64,000 bases of DNA from Rotaria sp. Silwood1 (GCA_905250075.1 CAJNOP010000366.1:1-64000); one strand, 5' to 3'. Counted from the stretch's first letter, positions 1 through 12,472 are shown. The notes: a model not told the origin generated them from the sequence alone. Translations and numbers: made by a program.

Positions 1-3000
1 AAAGTACTCTACTGAACATTCTAAATATATTTGAGTTCAATTTAGGTGTGATAAGCTATCAAATTTTTCACGTAAAAAATGAAAAACATGCAAGTTTTAC
101 AATTGTTTTTTTTTCGTTAAAATATCGCAGAATTTTTTAGCATTACTTTTGAGTGTTAGTCTAACTGGATATAAAATAGTATTACAAGTTGTGAAACTTT
201 TCATCGTCATCATTGTATCTAATCTGTCCATTAAATTGACATTATGTGAGTGTTATTTAATAAGCTTGTTTCTGCATTTGAAAGTTTTCTAATAGAATGA
301 CTCACCGTAATGAAATGAAAAGAATTTAGCATATTGAAAAATTTTTGTATTGATTTGTTCTTGACTAAGCTCAATGTTGTAAACATGATCGATGTCTGCT
401 TGTTTAGCCTAATGATTCTTTTTTTTTCTGTACAACAAGACACCTGTATATGTTTCTTTCTCTTGATAACTTCGCTTGACTCTATTCTTGTTTTATAGTG
501 TGTAATACACTATTATAAATGTATCCAAACAAAATGCGCACGTTGTGCACAAAACGATATGCTTGAATGATCTATACATATCGGGTATTGCACACGATAT
601 CAAATCGAAACATATTTTAGCTTCAAAAGTTACCAAAAAAAGCAAATGATAGCAAGGAAAAAAAAATAACAAATCACTTTTTTTTTGATATACTCATGTA
701 CATACATCAAAAGCTACAAACACAAGAACTTTTTAGGTATTCTTAGATACTATTGATATCCATTCATTACAATCTCACGTAATACTCTTCATATATATAT
801 CTTTTTTTTGAAAAAAATTTCTTGTTTAACATGACATTAGAATATCTAAAGTATTGAATGCCTAACAACTAGAGTATATAATTTAGTGCACCTGATTAAT
901 ACATAACTGTGAGTGTATGTGTGAATGTTGTGATTTTATAAACGGAAAAGCAAGACTTCAGGAGTATGAAAATCTATGAATTGAAAAACAAAACTTATTC
1001 CGATGCAAGAAAAAATAAGTAGATTTCCATCTATTAATTTCATAACAATCAATTCATTTTATTTTCTCATAATCCATGTCATTCTATAGAGCAAAAATCA
1101 ACTAAATCGTTAACAATAATTATTTTGCTATATTCAAAAAGTTAATATTACTTCAGAAAATTTCATAGTAAATAGTTATAATTAATTTGATTCATGAGAT
1201 CATCTTTACAAGTGAATAATCTACAAATATCAAATTTCTTATCGAAAAGTGTAGTGATGCAAAAGTATTCTTTCTCGAGATGTCGAAAGATTCAATTTGT
1301 GGAAAGAGAGTTGGGCATTGAATGAATCAATGATATAAATGCTTACTTTCAACAGAAAAATGGTGCTCAAGTCAAAACCTATCAACTCTACGATGACGTG
1401 CATCAACATATTATTCGACACAATGTATTCATATTAATAAAACATATCATCATCAATCTTCATGTTTAGATGAATAGACTTCCGTAGAAACTTGTGTAAA
1501 TCTGTATAAGTATTCTGATTAGCTACAAGAAAAATGAAATAGTTTGATAATAGTGATAGAATGTATTAGAAAAACGATTATGGATAGGTTAGAAACTGTA
1601 GATAGTAGTCAATAGACAAAATGTGTCTTTTGTTGGTGATTGTTGAAGATTACCAGATAAGCATGATATATCTAATAAAAACAAAAGAGATCGTTTGGAA
1701 CTAGAGAAAACTTTTAGAAATAAAAAATTTTTCAACTATATGAAGATAAGAAAACTAACTACACAGTAATGCATAAAGAATGAAACTAATCCGATCGTTT
1801 GGAAGGTTTCAATAGGATTCGGAAAAAAATTAGTTTCTTTTTTTAAACTCAAAAAAATAAATGAATTTGTTATTCTTGAAATTTTTATGTATAATCAACT
1901 TTAAGTATGAGTGCGACTAACCTGAAGCAAAATAAAAAAGATTATCTCGAAAATGATTAATTCATTGGAATTCTGTTTTTGATGTAGAACTCGCATAAAA
2001 CCTCTGTTGGCGAAACAAAATTCCTAACAGAACTTTCATTGTAATCGATAGATAACTGCAGATTACAAAACGTAAAAGATTGTACTAATATAGTTTAATA
2101 AATTATTAAAATTCTCGAACTTTTGTTTGGAATGAATTATGTTGCTGTTGAAATGTTGATCCTTACACTATGTCAAAAAGAAATTTAAATAATTCCACAC
2201 TATCAATTTCTAGCAGAATTTAAAATAATACTGGCATAAAAATGTTGAGTTTTATTTCTATTATTATAACTTACTGGAATTTGTTACTTGGGTTCCTACT
2301 AGTAGATGTTTGAATTTCTGTTTTTTACTTCAATAGGTATTTATACGATCTGATTTCAACAGAGAAGAAATAATCAACTGTAAACGATGAATTATTTTTT
2401 CAGCATGAATGACATTCTAGAGAGGAAGAGCACTGTTCAAGGGAGAGAAGAAAAAAACCTGATTCCATGATTTCGTGACTTCACTGACTCTAAAGTAAGA
2501 TCAATTAGCTGCTTCAGGAATCGCTAAGAACCATTCGACTCTTTTGGAAAAGTATCAGTGTAGCCAGATTGGGTATTCTAGACATTCATCTGAAGTTGAA
2601 TTATTTTCACTAAAAAAAAAATCTTATTTAACAATGAAAATAACTTTTTTCTGTAAAAGATTGTTTTCATGAAGAAACTTCTTCAAGTAAAATAACATCA
2701 CTTTCTCGATAAAAAAGATGTTTTTTTAGGGAAACAACGACTTATTGTTGCTAGGAAGGAATATTTTTACTTAAAAGAATTAGATTCAAAACTTCGAGGA
2801 ACTAATGTCAGATTTGCATTCTTCGACTCTGAACATTTTCGGTGAAACTTTATAAAATAAAACTGGATGGCATATAGAATCGAAATCAATACTGGTGCAT
2901 ATCTAGAATCACTTTGAATCACATGGAATTAGATATGCATCAACTCCATAAGATTCTAAGTGATTCCACAGATTCGAAAGGCATGAAATCAGCATTTTCT

Positions 3001-4367
3001 CTTTGTCACTGGCTCATATGTATTCACATATTTTATTTTCGTCAATGCGAGACGTCTATCTCTATAACTAAAGATTTTTTAAAGCAACAAATTTTAGTTC
3101 TGGAACGAAGTATGTATCTCTGATAGTGAGACGTTTTCTCTTCTATGTTTATAGTGAAGCCACAAGTTTTTTGTCTACTTCAAACATTACTTCTAGTCAT
3201 ACGAATCATTTTTTCATTTGACTGCAGTAATTTTCGATGTTTGGTATTTTCATTTGATATATGAGAAGATTAATAAAATAGATAACTGCCTCGACATTGT
3301 ATCATTGTGATATTCTGCAACTCATATAACATAGCATTTTTAAATCGGATAGCTTTTTTCCATCGACCAGACTATTTTGCAATGCTGCTTGTCCATACTA
3401 ATATTGTCGCCTGTTAAAAGGACATCAATAAAGACTTTATTTGATAATCTCCTTTTTTGACTGATTAGACATTTGATGAAGCACAATTTTACCACAAAAA
3501 ATTTGCATTGCTCCCAGGAAAACACGATTAAAGCAAAATAAAAAAAATTATATACTTAATATTCAGCAAAGGATATGAAGAGCAGAGAAGAGTGTTGAAA
3601 AGAAGTCTTACGTTAAGCAAGAATAAAAAAATATTATATTGTTCATGTATTCAACGTTTTTTATAATGTAGTAGTTAAACAGATTTATTCAATTATGGTA
3701 GATCAGTTGAAGATACAAACAAAAAGTTTTAGGATAAAAAAAAAACGGTGCTAGATTGCATTCGAGTCCTTGGTTCACCTTTGATTGATAACTTTTTAGT
3801 CGAGTACAATTGAATACAGGTCGAGAGGGGAGAGCAGTAGGAAATAAATAACAGAAAAGAAACGAGATAACTGCTGTAAATAACATTTTATTAAATATTT
3901 ATTTCAAACAGAAATAAAAAGAGGGAAGATTCACGCTTTCGTACCGTGTCTGATCATATCATCAGGTGTAAAATGAAAGATTAACTTTTTGTTGTTTGAT
4001 TTTAAAAGAATAATTGCTCAAGTTAATTCGGAGAGTGTCGATCTTGATCTTAGGATGGAGCATCTCTCACAACACTAACAGGAGTATGTCCCTAAACAAA
4101 ATATTTTTTCAATTTAATCTTTTCTAATAACGAAAAACATCTTATTTCATATTCACTTTGTTTTCGCGAGTATGATGCTTTTTTCTTTTGTTAAGACAAA
4201 TTTGATAGAGTTTTGGCGCGGATTGAACTTTTCGAATCCAACACTTTTATTTTAGAAGTAACATAAACAAATGGCTACAGTCATACTCACATACTTTCTA
4301 TGAAGTGCATTTTATCACTATAATTTTTTTCATGAATGTCAAATTATTTAACAAAAAGCTATAAAAT
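1..4367. other. AT-rich stretch without a supported gene
   Basis: I see no recognisable gene here. Open frames are short, begin at arbitrary codons and have the Ile/Phe/Tyr/Asn/Lys-rich make-up expected of translated AT-rich noncoding DNA. No tRNA or rRNA signature and no long inverted repeat was noticed. Confidence 0.5.
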
Positions 4368-4392
4368 ATAATAATAATAATAATAATAATAA
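4368..4392. repeat. (AAT)n microsatellite
   Basis: About eight uninterrupted ATA/AAT triplets lie just downstream of the 3' end of the minus-strand F-box gene. Confidence 0.9.
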
Positions 4393-4400
4393 TTTTCTTA

Positions 4401-4406
4401 TTTATT
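4401..4406 (-). terminator. candidate polyadenylation signal of the F-box gene
   Basis: The plus strand reads TTTATT, so the minus strand carries AATAAA about 50 nt beyond the stop codon at 4457-4459. The position suits a polyadenylation hexamer, but in AT-rich DNA the hexamer also occurs by chance. Confidence 0.4.
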
Positions 4407-4456
4407 TCAAAAATAAAAAAATATTAGAGAAGGACATGTTTTACTAACAAGAAATG

Positions 4457-6430
4457 TTACCACCATAAATATATGCTGTACTGTACATATCTATCATCAG
4501 CCGAGAAATTTCTTACTTTGGCCAAATCAATATTTACGTCTTTCTGTGCTTCGATAAAATTTCTTATTACGTTGATATCATTGTCAGATACATTTTCAAT
4601 GCATAATGAAACTAAATGACAAGTGTTCTTATTAGTTTTTGATAATAAAAATTGTAATAATTGTCCAAGGCGCCACCATCCAAATCTATTGATTGTAAGG
4701 TGTTTCAGTCGTGGACATAAATTAACAAAAAATTGTACTAATTCCATTTCATAGGATGATATAATAGTCAGACTTTGAATATTATTTATTTTTGAAACCA
4801 ATCTAAAAGTTTCATTTTGTTGAAGTACATATGAATTTGTAAGATGATATGATCTTTGTGGATCATCAAATGACAATAGTTCCATGTTTAATGTATGAAT
4901 ATAAGGTATATAACGTAATAATTCGATCATTTTTGAAAAACAAGAAAGATTTGAATGAATAGCTAATTTCGTCAATTGTTTCAATGGAAAGATTTTCTTG
5001 AATTGGTTTGATAAAGAATTTTTACTTTCATAAATAAAGTTGTGGAATAAAGTAATTTCAGTTACATTTGGAAAATAATTTTTACAATTAATCACCGCTT
5101 TTTTAGTTTGAATTAGAAGATGATTAACTGAATGTATATGACTTTTTTCATCATTTCTATTTATGTTTTCATTTGTTTCTTCACATAATAGTTGTTGTTT
5201 TCGTCTTAAAAATAAAATTATTATAATAAATAAGTGAATCTATTCATACCTATATGGATTCGTTGAAAAGAAAATAGCATGATCATCATTCTGATTATGA
5301 TAGATATAATGTTCAAAAAACCATTTTCGTTCGAACCAAAATAACGAATTGAATTTATCAACTAGATTATCATAAAGTAAATAATTGGTTTTGTTAAAAG
5401 AATATTTATGCTGAATATCAAAGATTCGTAGATTTGGTAAATGAAATAGAATTAATTCTTGCCATTGATTGGCATCAATATATGCTAGATTATTCTTTGT
5501 TGAAATATATAATATTTCAATTTGATTAAATAAGTTTTTGATTATGAATTGAAATTCATCAAACGTAACATCTATCATATTCAAAGAAACCTGTGTCAAA
5601 TGATTTAATACAATTGGATAGAATTCTCTTATTGATTTTTTAGAAGATTTATATAAATTTCGAATTGATAAACGACGAATTTGAGGAATATATGATAAAA
5701 ATGCATAAAGTTCATCGACATAAAGTTGATTAATAATAAAATATTCAATAGGACTAAATTCTATAGTTGCCATAGATAATGAATTAGATTGAGAATTTCC
5801 TGTCAATGATAATTTACAATATTTCAAGACGGGTAAACGGAATATTTGATGATAAAAAACATTTTTATTTTGAACATTATCTGTACAATTAACAATTAAT
5901 GAATAAAGAAAAGGTAAAGAAATTAAATGAATAAGAAGTTCTTCAAAATATTTTGATTCAATATTACCAAGATGAAGATTTTCAAGTCGAATAAAATTTA
6001 ATAGAATAGAAATCGGTGAAAAGAGACGTTCGATAATCAATGGATTTAATAGATGAAGTAATGTTATTCGATATTGAAAAGGAATGATAATATTTGTGTT
6101 ATAACATTCAAATTTTGATTTCGATATAAACGATAAACTGATTCGAATAGGAAGAGTTGGATCATTCAAAAGATTTTCAAATCGAGTATTAACTTTAGAA
6201 AAAGCTTCATATACATCATAAATATCCAGATAATCAAAAATTTCATAAAAAAGTTCGTTAGAAAGATCTTCAAGATGGGTGATAGAATCTCTTTATAAAA
6301 TAAAGGATAAAAATTAAAATTATTAAAAAAAATATTTTCTTTTCACTGACCTGTGTGAATTGAATATTAATTTCTTTTTTTTATTATTGTCAGTAAAATC
6401 ATTTTGTCTTTTACGTTTTATCTGTTCCAT
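4457..6430 (-). CDS. F-box protein with leucine-rich-repeat-like C-terminal region, three exons
   Basis: I reconstruct three exons: 6430-6351, 6290-5250 and 5204-4457. The 60-nt intron is flanked CACAG/GTCAGT and AAAG/A, and the 45-nt intron ATAG/GTATGA and TTAAG/A. Both junctions keep the frame, giving 622 codons and a TAA stop. The start is the ATG at 6430-6428, followed by a Lys/Arg-rich leader. Residues about 30-70 form an F-box, with the segment LEDLSNELFYEIFDYLD followed by a YEAFS/NTRFENLL tail. The rest is Leu/Ile-rich with LxxLxL-type repeats such as LTKLAIHSNL and LKHLTINRFG, as in F-box proteins with degenerate leucine-rich repeats. Such proteins usually join SKP1 in an SCF ubiquitin ligase and bind substrate through the C-terminal part; that role is inferred. 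Large families of this architecture are typical of bdelloid rotifers. The frame is intact, so the gene may be functional. Confidence 0.85.
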
Positions 6431-7278
6431 ATCATTAAAAATCAACGATATGTACACGTGTAACAGAACAGCGTGTTTTTGTCTCAAACAGAATAGAACA
6501 TGAAAAAAAAATAATGTTTATTGACAGAAGATTGTAATGTATTGACATTGACCATTATTCTTTTTGTGTTTCCTTTCTTTTCGTTCTGTCTTTGCAATAC
6601 GGCAAACGTATACATATACTTGTGTGTGTTATTTTTCCTTTTCGTTCTTTCATCTTTTCGTGATCTTCTCTTGATCTCAACTTATATTCGTTATTGTTGA
6701 TCAAGGTCAAACAAACGTTATATTTAACCTTGATCTTGTTGTCTATTACGTAATAATGTTATCTACTACGCAATATCGTTGTCTATTGTGATAGATATAT
6801 ATTCTTTTAGTTTTCCATAATAAACTTTGCATTTACGTATTCACTTCAATACGTGACAAAGATATACTTGTAATCTAACACAAAAAGATATGCATCTTTG
6901 TGATAGTACTTATAAAAATTTTTATTGACACTGAAAGTATCGTTATACATATATATATAAAAGGCAAAAAACGTTCTGTGTAATCGAATAATAATAGTTA
7001 AACAAACATAAAATCTTTCGTTTATCATCATAGACATATTGTAGTAAAATGATTTTTTATTACTTTTATTGAATATTCGTTTGATAGTTCGATAGACTTT
7101 TGATCTTTTTTCTTTGATTTCTCGGCAGTTATAAGAGATCAGTCAGGACAAATAAACTTATCGACTTCCTCTCCTATTGATCTAATTCGACTAACTAGGC
7201 TCTGGGAAGTTCATTAAGAGTATTCCCAAGGGGGCCAGACCAATAGTTTAAGAGATAATGTGTATTTTTTTCGCTTGA
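6431..7278. other. intergenic region upstream of the F-box gene
   Basis: AT-rich flank with no supported gene. It presumably holds the minus-strand F-box promoter, but no convincing TATA or initiator can be chosen in such AT-rich DNA. The segment 6717-6795 repeats variants of GTTGTCTATTACG/GTTATCTACTACG three times, a small degenerate tandem repeat. Confidence 0.4.
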
Positions 7279-7449
7279 TACAAGCCTCACAAAGCATTTC
7301 AATAGCTGAGGGTGAAGGCGGAATCTTGATACAGCCGCCAAAGGTCATATCAATAACTGAGAGTGTCGCGAAATCTTGATCCACATTTGAAGGGCATCTC
7401 CATAGCTGAGGGTGCCATGAAGTATTGTTTCATGGCACTCTCAGCTATT
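7279..7449. repeat. degenerate ~50-bp tandem repeat with ATAGCTGAGGGTG core
   Basis: The core ATAGCTGAGGGTG begins at 7302, recurs as ATAACTGAGAGTG at 7353 and as ATAGCTGAGGGTG at 7402, giving spacings of 51 and 49 bp. The first two copies are followed by AATCTTGAT. Each is preceded by a CAT(A/T/C)TC-like block. No coding frame explains it. Confidence 0.75.
7402..7448. repeat. near-perfect hairpin closing the tandem repeat
   Basis: The arm ATAGCTGAGGGTGCCATGAA (7402-7421) is inverted at 7428-7448 with one G/A difference, which would still allow G-U pairing in RNA. The loop is about 6 nt. The outer part of the stem is the tandem-repeat core, so the last unit has an inverted partner. Confidence 0.8.
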
Positions 7450-7455
7450 AATGTG

Positions 7456-7526
7456 CCGGATGTGGGGTTGTGGGTGGGTTGGTGTGAGTGTGGCTGAGAT
7501 GAAGATTCACGCCCACACCCACATCA
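7456..7526. repeat. inverted GTGGG/CCCAC telomere-like tract
   Basis: A G-rich run of TGTGGG/GGTGTG variants (about 7457-7490) is followed after a short spacer by a C-rich run CACGCCCACACCCACATC (7508-7525). The G-rich strand points to the centre, the same arrangement seen near 9.95, 28.7 and 44.6 kb. Confidence 0.7.
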
Positions 7527-8332
7527 GTGGTTGACAAAGAAGAACCGAAGCAATTCTTCTATAGAAAACACAAGCTAGGATTAAACTAGTGATGCAGACC
7601 ATAACGAATCAGTACCGTTTATAAAAGCGTATAATGCAGAAGTGCTATTGTTCACGCGCATGGGAAAGTAATTTCTTCTGTTAGAGATTAAATAATGAGA
7701 TTTCTAGCAAGTCGAATAGAGAGATTTCTACTCGATTCGGATTTAGTGTCTAGTTTATCTCTCAGTCACATCGAGTTCACAGGTACCAGTCAATCCAGTG
7801 TTGTTCGTCGTCGTAGTCATCACTTAAGCTTCTAGAATCGAACGCTTCCTCAAACCGCCTGATGCTTTTGCAAGAAGGCTCGAGATGCAACTGTAAATGA
7901 TTCGAAGGAAACGACCGCACATCAGTGTTTTTGTCAGATTCTGTAGGGGCACCATGCAATTGATTTTGCATGAACTTTGATATGGAATTCAACTTTCATA
8001 GATACAGCTCCTATGTTATTCCGCGTCAGACAGGTATCTGTTCCATCCTATCCTACATCCCATGATTCAATAAATTTCCGTCCAATCCCATTTCAGAATG
8101 TGATGGAATTCGACTAATAGCAAGCGTCAAATCTTGATGTGAAAAAAAAACGAATGAAAGTCACCAAAACGTCTTCTTTCTTCTATTGAAAATTAAAATT
8201 CAACTTCAAAAGAATGATGTCATGTCAACCTTCAACAAGCCATAAAGAGATAACAACGTATTCACTAACTATTCTGTGTAGTGTTTTTTTCTTCCAACGC
8301 AAAATTACACAACTTCTTCTGTCGTTCTTCGT

Positions 8333-10103
8333 ATGACTAATCAAAGCAAACAATCTGCGAGGAAGTAAGTTGTCTGTTAGACTCATGTTTATGAGTTACA
8401 CTCAAATCAAGACGAGCTTCTATTAGTCATCGATGTATTCGTGGTATTATTCAGCCTTGTTTCTTTATTTAATGCTTCAAGAGGAGAGTTAGAGAAGATT
8501 CTTTATTGGGTGTGAAACTTCATTTTAGATAATTATTGGTTTCCTGCAGATCTGCAGAAGCAATAACCACTATGTTGACATTATCCACACGTTGTGAAAT
8601 TCGTCGCACATCATATCTACCTGAGATCATATCCATTCTCGAGCACGATTCACTCGTCTTTCAGTCACATAACGGTATTTTAACCGGTTCTCGCGCTGCC
8701 CGTCGTTTCTTGCCCAATTTTCGGGGAACATCAGACGACAATGATGTAGATTGGGACGTCATCATTTCTTCTAATATTCTATTGGAATGGTTACGCTTTC
8801 AAGAAAAAACAATTATTAGTATTGAGATGATTATTCCCACGACAAATGATTTAGACTTGTACGTTAATTGTGTTCTGTCCAATAAGTCGAAATATGATTT
8901 TGCCATTCCACGGTCATCAATATCCTACACTGCAGATTTATTAGATAATGCGGAAAAATGGATTGACGAAAGGCCAAGCTGGATGTCATGGACGAGAGAA
9001 AAAAGTCGTTTTTCAACGAGTTCCGCCAAGCTTCTACTAATATTGAAAAAGTATATTCTCTACTATTCAAATCAGTGGGAGAAACAGCGAGAGACTATCG
9101 TCAACTTCTTACGGTCGCTGATCCTCTTACCGATGATGATACAAAATTGTGTGACTTGTTTGTTCGTTATAATGAGAAATTGCATGGAAAACGTCCTCAG
9201 AATATAGATGAATTTGTTTTGGCTGCAATCGATGCTCAGAAAAGAATAACTTTTAATCGAGATGAATTTTTCCAACTGACCAAAGACAAACAGTTATCAT
9301 CTATCTACCATGTAGCAATGTCAATGTCTATTGCTGGTGATATTCTCATTGGATTGGAACACATATGTACTCAAGGTCCACTCTGGCTAGCTAATTATGT
9401 GATCGATAATTGGATTGCTATTCAAAACGAAAAATTCAAAAAACAATTTGTATTTCCTCCTGCACGTCTTAAATTCGAAATTGACAATCATCGATTGTTT
9501 CCAAACATTCCCGAAATTGCTTCACAACGAATTCTCCACTATCTCACCGATACGTCTGATTTTTACTCAATGCAATTTGTGTGTAAACGATGGTACACAA
9601 TCATGCATCAAGAAATATTCTGGCGAGACTTGTATCTTTCATGCTATGGAAAATATTCCGGCAATGTTGATGATATCAAAAGCTGGAAAATGTTGTACTT
9701 TGTGAGACTTGAGGGACATATTACAGATGAAAGTAAACTTGAGCAGTTGGTCAATGCAACGATTGAATTGAGACAATTTGCGGCGAATGACATTTTACAC
9801 CTATGGGAAGATTTGACCCATGAAGAGCAGTTGGTCGAATCTGCTATTCTGTCTAAAATCAATCACATCCTGTCTAATTGCTTTTATTATCATGTGGAGA
9901 AAACACCAAATCATTTTTGTGTTAAACTCGTTATTGTTGGAGGGTGGGGTGTGGGTGTGGGTGTGAGTTTTTATCTTCTCTTTCTCACACCCACGCCCAC
10001 ACACCCTCACATCCACACGCCACCCACATCCTCACCCCACCCACATCCTCACCCTCACCAACACCCGATTCCTACAGAGTTCCTAAAAATATTCAAGGTA
10101 TGA
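8333..10103 (+). CDS. nucleotidyltransferase-like and F-box domain protein, frameshifted
   Basis: Exon 1 is 8333-8364 (ATG, 32 nt, then GTAAGT); exon 2 starts at 8550 after TTTCCTGCAG, and the junction keeps the frame. The N-terminal part has GILTGSRAARRFLP followed about 10 residues later by DNDVDWD (about 8690-8766). This matches the hG[GS] ... [DE]h[DE] pattern of nucleotidyltransferase-fold enzymes, so such a fold is inferred. Near 8999-9004, inside a run of six A, the coding signal moves to another frame and continues to 10103. That second frame ends in an F-box-like domain (about 9490-9650: LFPNIPEIASQRILHYL ... VCKRWYTIMHQEIFWRDLYL). One extra A in the run would join the halves, so this is either an assembly error or a recent pseudogene. 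The last ~60 codons run into a CACCCA microsatellite and give a His/Pro-rich tail. That tail may instead be an intron, because CCTACAG lies just before 10080. Confidence 0.6.
9940..10070. repeat. inverted TGTGGG/CCCACA telomere-like tract
   Basis: A G-rich arm (9940-9967, GGTGTGGGTGTGGGTGTGAG) meets a C-rich arm (9984-10070) across a pyrimidine-rich spacer of about 16 nt. It overlaps the 3' end of the F-box reading frame. A shorter C-rich tract follows at 10140-10188. Confidence 0.75.
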
Positions 10104-10270
10104 CGGAAGATAGTTCATTTATTTTTAATCCATACCATACAGACACCCACCCGCCCATACCCATACTGACTCTCATCTACACCTGCGATCGTTAGTTTAT
10201 TCTACATAAAAAAATGCTTTGAGAAAGAGTCACTTTTTCTCGCTTGACATACAATGACTACCTCTGCAGT

Positions 10271-11404
10271 TCACGGGTAATATCCTATTTCTTCGAAGTA
10301 CAGCACAGTAAAAATGTTTTCTTCGTCCATTTTCTTCTTTCGCCAAGTTTTTTTTAAGAAATGTTCGGGATCCAATATTTGCCTTATACGCCTTCCTGAC
10401 CAGGTGTTCGTATAAAATTCAGTCATATAAACATTTGATGGATACACGAAAATAAGCCAGGTAATAACAGTCGGAACACCTGACAGTGCTTGTACTATAA
10501 CTTTAAAAATGTATTCCACAGTAGAAATTCCACAGTGCAAATACGTCTGTTGAACAGGTCTCACTGGATACCATATTTGATATGGAATGATACAGAGAAG
10601 ATAGGTGATTGGTGGGATGAATATAAACAAACGTTTTCTCAGCAGTTTGAAAAATATTTTTTTCCTTGACTCCTGAGCAGTACTATGGTGATATATATAT
10701 AGGGCAAAATTAATCAGAACGAGTAAAGTTCCTAGTACATAGATGAGACCTGCAAGAAAGGTGGCCGTATAAAACCATCGTGATGTTATGCGTGTCCTTG
10801 GTGTTTTATGCGGTACATTCCGTTCACATCGGTAGATCAGCATTGTTATGCTAGTTATAGCAGTAAAAGAAAAGACAAGTAGTAATGTAACGACTAATCG
10901 CCACCGTGTCGCATTCATTTTAAAATTAAAGCAGATGATGAGGCCACGTTCAAATGCAACGAGAGCACTTAGGGAAAGACACAGAAACAATGTTACTTGA
11001 TCTCCACTCTTTTTAAGAAAACAATGAAATGTTTCAGACAGTTGTTCATTATTTGCGAAAGGATATGGTTTGAAATACTGCACAGATTGATTAACTACAA
11101 GCAATACACTTCCGGCAATAGATATAATTGAATAAAGAATGAGATAGACACCGATGTTGGTACGACGTACACGTTCACAGCCTAAGAATACTTCAAGACT
11201 AAGCAGATTATTCAAAAGTGATAAACATAGTTCAGTTAAATATATAATTAGATAGACATAATCCGTGTTAAATTGTACTTGCTGTTTGTTTGGAATCCGG
11301 TCTGCACAGTTTATACCCTGGAAACATGGATCGCACTGACAGTAACTTGTATTTGAAGATTGACTTAATATGAGTTGACCACCATTGAGACATTCAGAAG
11401 ACAT
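10271..11404 (-). CDS. EGF-like domain plus seven-transmembrane receptor-like protein
   Basis: This is a 377-residue intact frame. Residues 5-33 contain an EGF-like Cys pattern (C5, C22, C24, C27, C33, with CLNGG and YCQCDPCFQG). Seven hydrophobic segments follow at about 48-74, 84-104, 137-158, 168-191, 211-238, 258-280 and 299-321. An AFERGL sequence sits at the end of helix 3, and a basic cytosolic tail holds KKTWRKKK. The topology is that of a G-protein-coupled receptor with a short extracellular EGF module, a family abundant in bdelloids; the ligand is unknown. The ATG at 11404 is directly preceded by CTACTAG, which could be a splice acceptor. More 5' exons with a larger ectodomain are therefore possible, but the palindromic element beginning at 12472 leaves at most about 120-1070 bp for nearby exons. 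No frameshift is seen. Confidence 0.8.
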   Translation of the reverse strand: MSSECLNGGQLILSQSSNTSYCQCDPCFQGINCADRIPNKQQVQFNTDYVYLIIYLTELCLSLLNNLLSLEVFLGCERVRRTNIGVYLILYSIISIAGSVLLVVNQSVQYFKPYPFANNEQLSETFHCFLKKSGDQVTLFLCLSLSALVAFERGLIICFNFKMNATRWRLVVTLLLVFSFTAITSITMLIYRCERNVPHKTPRTRITSRWFYTATFLAGLIYVLGTLLVLINFALYIYHHSTAQESRKKIFFKLLRKRLFIFIPPITYLLCIIPYQIWYPVRPVQQTYLHCGISTVEYIFKVIVQALSGVPTVITWLIFVYPSNVYMTEFYTNTWSGRRIRQILDPEHFLKKTWRKKKMDEENIFTVLYFEEIGYYP

Positions 11405-11523
11405 CTAGTAGCCGTGCAGTGTTGTAAACAGAATTTCGAAATAAACCGTGTCAGGCTAGACCTGCACAAATATTCATGCAAAATATACCTATATGATGTA
11501 TAGAGTTATACTATACGATCTTA

Positions 11524-12472
11524 ACCTATGGTGCCAAAGTAACTGCAGAAATGTCGAGACATGGTTCTTCGCTTAAGAACATCATAGCGAGTCAATTTTT
11601 TTTTCATTAGAAAGAGCAACATCTGAACTACAGATTTTTACCAACCATATTTTTTTCAGAACGTATATGAGAAGAAAAAAAGCTCCAAACCAGACACTCC
11701 TAAAAAAGTTCTTGTAATTTTTTTAAAGTTTAGAAAATGTGTGTTTCTCGATTATTTTAGGGTGTATGGGCTAAATTCCCATAACAAAATACACGAAAAT
11801 GTAGCGCATAAGAAACTCTATCGAAATCATCCCTATTAAAATACTTTAAACTCATTCTAGCATCTTTAATCGAAAAGATTAGAAAGGTGGAGTTTTTGTA
11901 GAAAGGATGGTTTTTCCAAGAACTACCAGCCAGAAAGAATATCAGCCATCATCTCGAAAAAGCATACATGAAATCGGTTTTTTTGCCGTGTTCGTTCGGA
12001 ATATACGAGAGTTAAGGAACTTAACGGAAAAAACCTAGTTCAATAAGTATTTTCTACCGCTTCAACACGGACAGGCAATGAGAACAACCAAATTATTCAG
12101 TCTGTTCCGGAAAAAACAATGTAGTTCTATTAAACCTAGGAGCAAATTTAACCTCTAATACCTGATTGTAAGGAGCGCCTTTTACGCTACAATAATTACT
12201 ATTGAAAGTGTTTTTTCATCGTTTTTTTGATATTAAAAAAATTAATAGAAATGAAAAAAATGATGTTGCTCTCTGATCAAGTTGCAAGAACTGTTTTAGA
12301 GATGTCTAGTTTGACGCTTTTCTTTCTTCTCATATATGTCCTGAAAAAATATGGTTGGTATCAATTTGTAGTTCAGATGTTGCTCTTTCTAATGAAAAAA
12401 TCGGCTCTCTACGATGTTCCTAAGCGAAGAACTATGTCTCGACATTTCGGTAATTACTTTTGCGCCGTAGGT
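11524..12472. mobile_element. palindromic MITE with ~190-bp terminal inverted repeats
   Basis: The sequence from ACCTATGGTGCCAAAGTAAC (11524) to about 11715 recurs inverted at about 12280-12472. Shared blocks include AATGTCGAGACAT, GTTCTTCGCTTA and AGAAAGAGCAACATCTGAAC. Both ends are flanked by TA (11522-11523, 12473-12474). The interior of about 560 bp has no coding capacity. This fits a non-autonomous TA-target DNA transposon. A diverged partial relative lies at 27255-27580. A long open frame on the plus strand at 12227-12826 is only a reading of the right inverted repeat and its flank. Confidence 0.8.

Noticed and set aside
7777..7992. 71-codon minus-strand frame with an acidic end (SLSDDYDDEQHWIDWYL)
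   Set aside because: Composition is plausible, but there is no ATG, a stop lies just upstream, and no convincing acceptor or homology is visible.
8980..9010. Programmed -1 ribosomal frameshift at the A run
   Set aside because: The run is not in the frame required for a standard slippery heptamer, and no downstream stem is evident; a one-base change is simpler.
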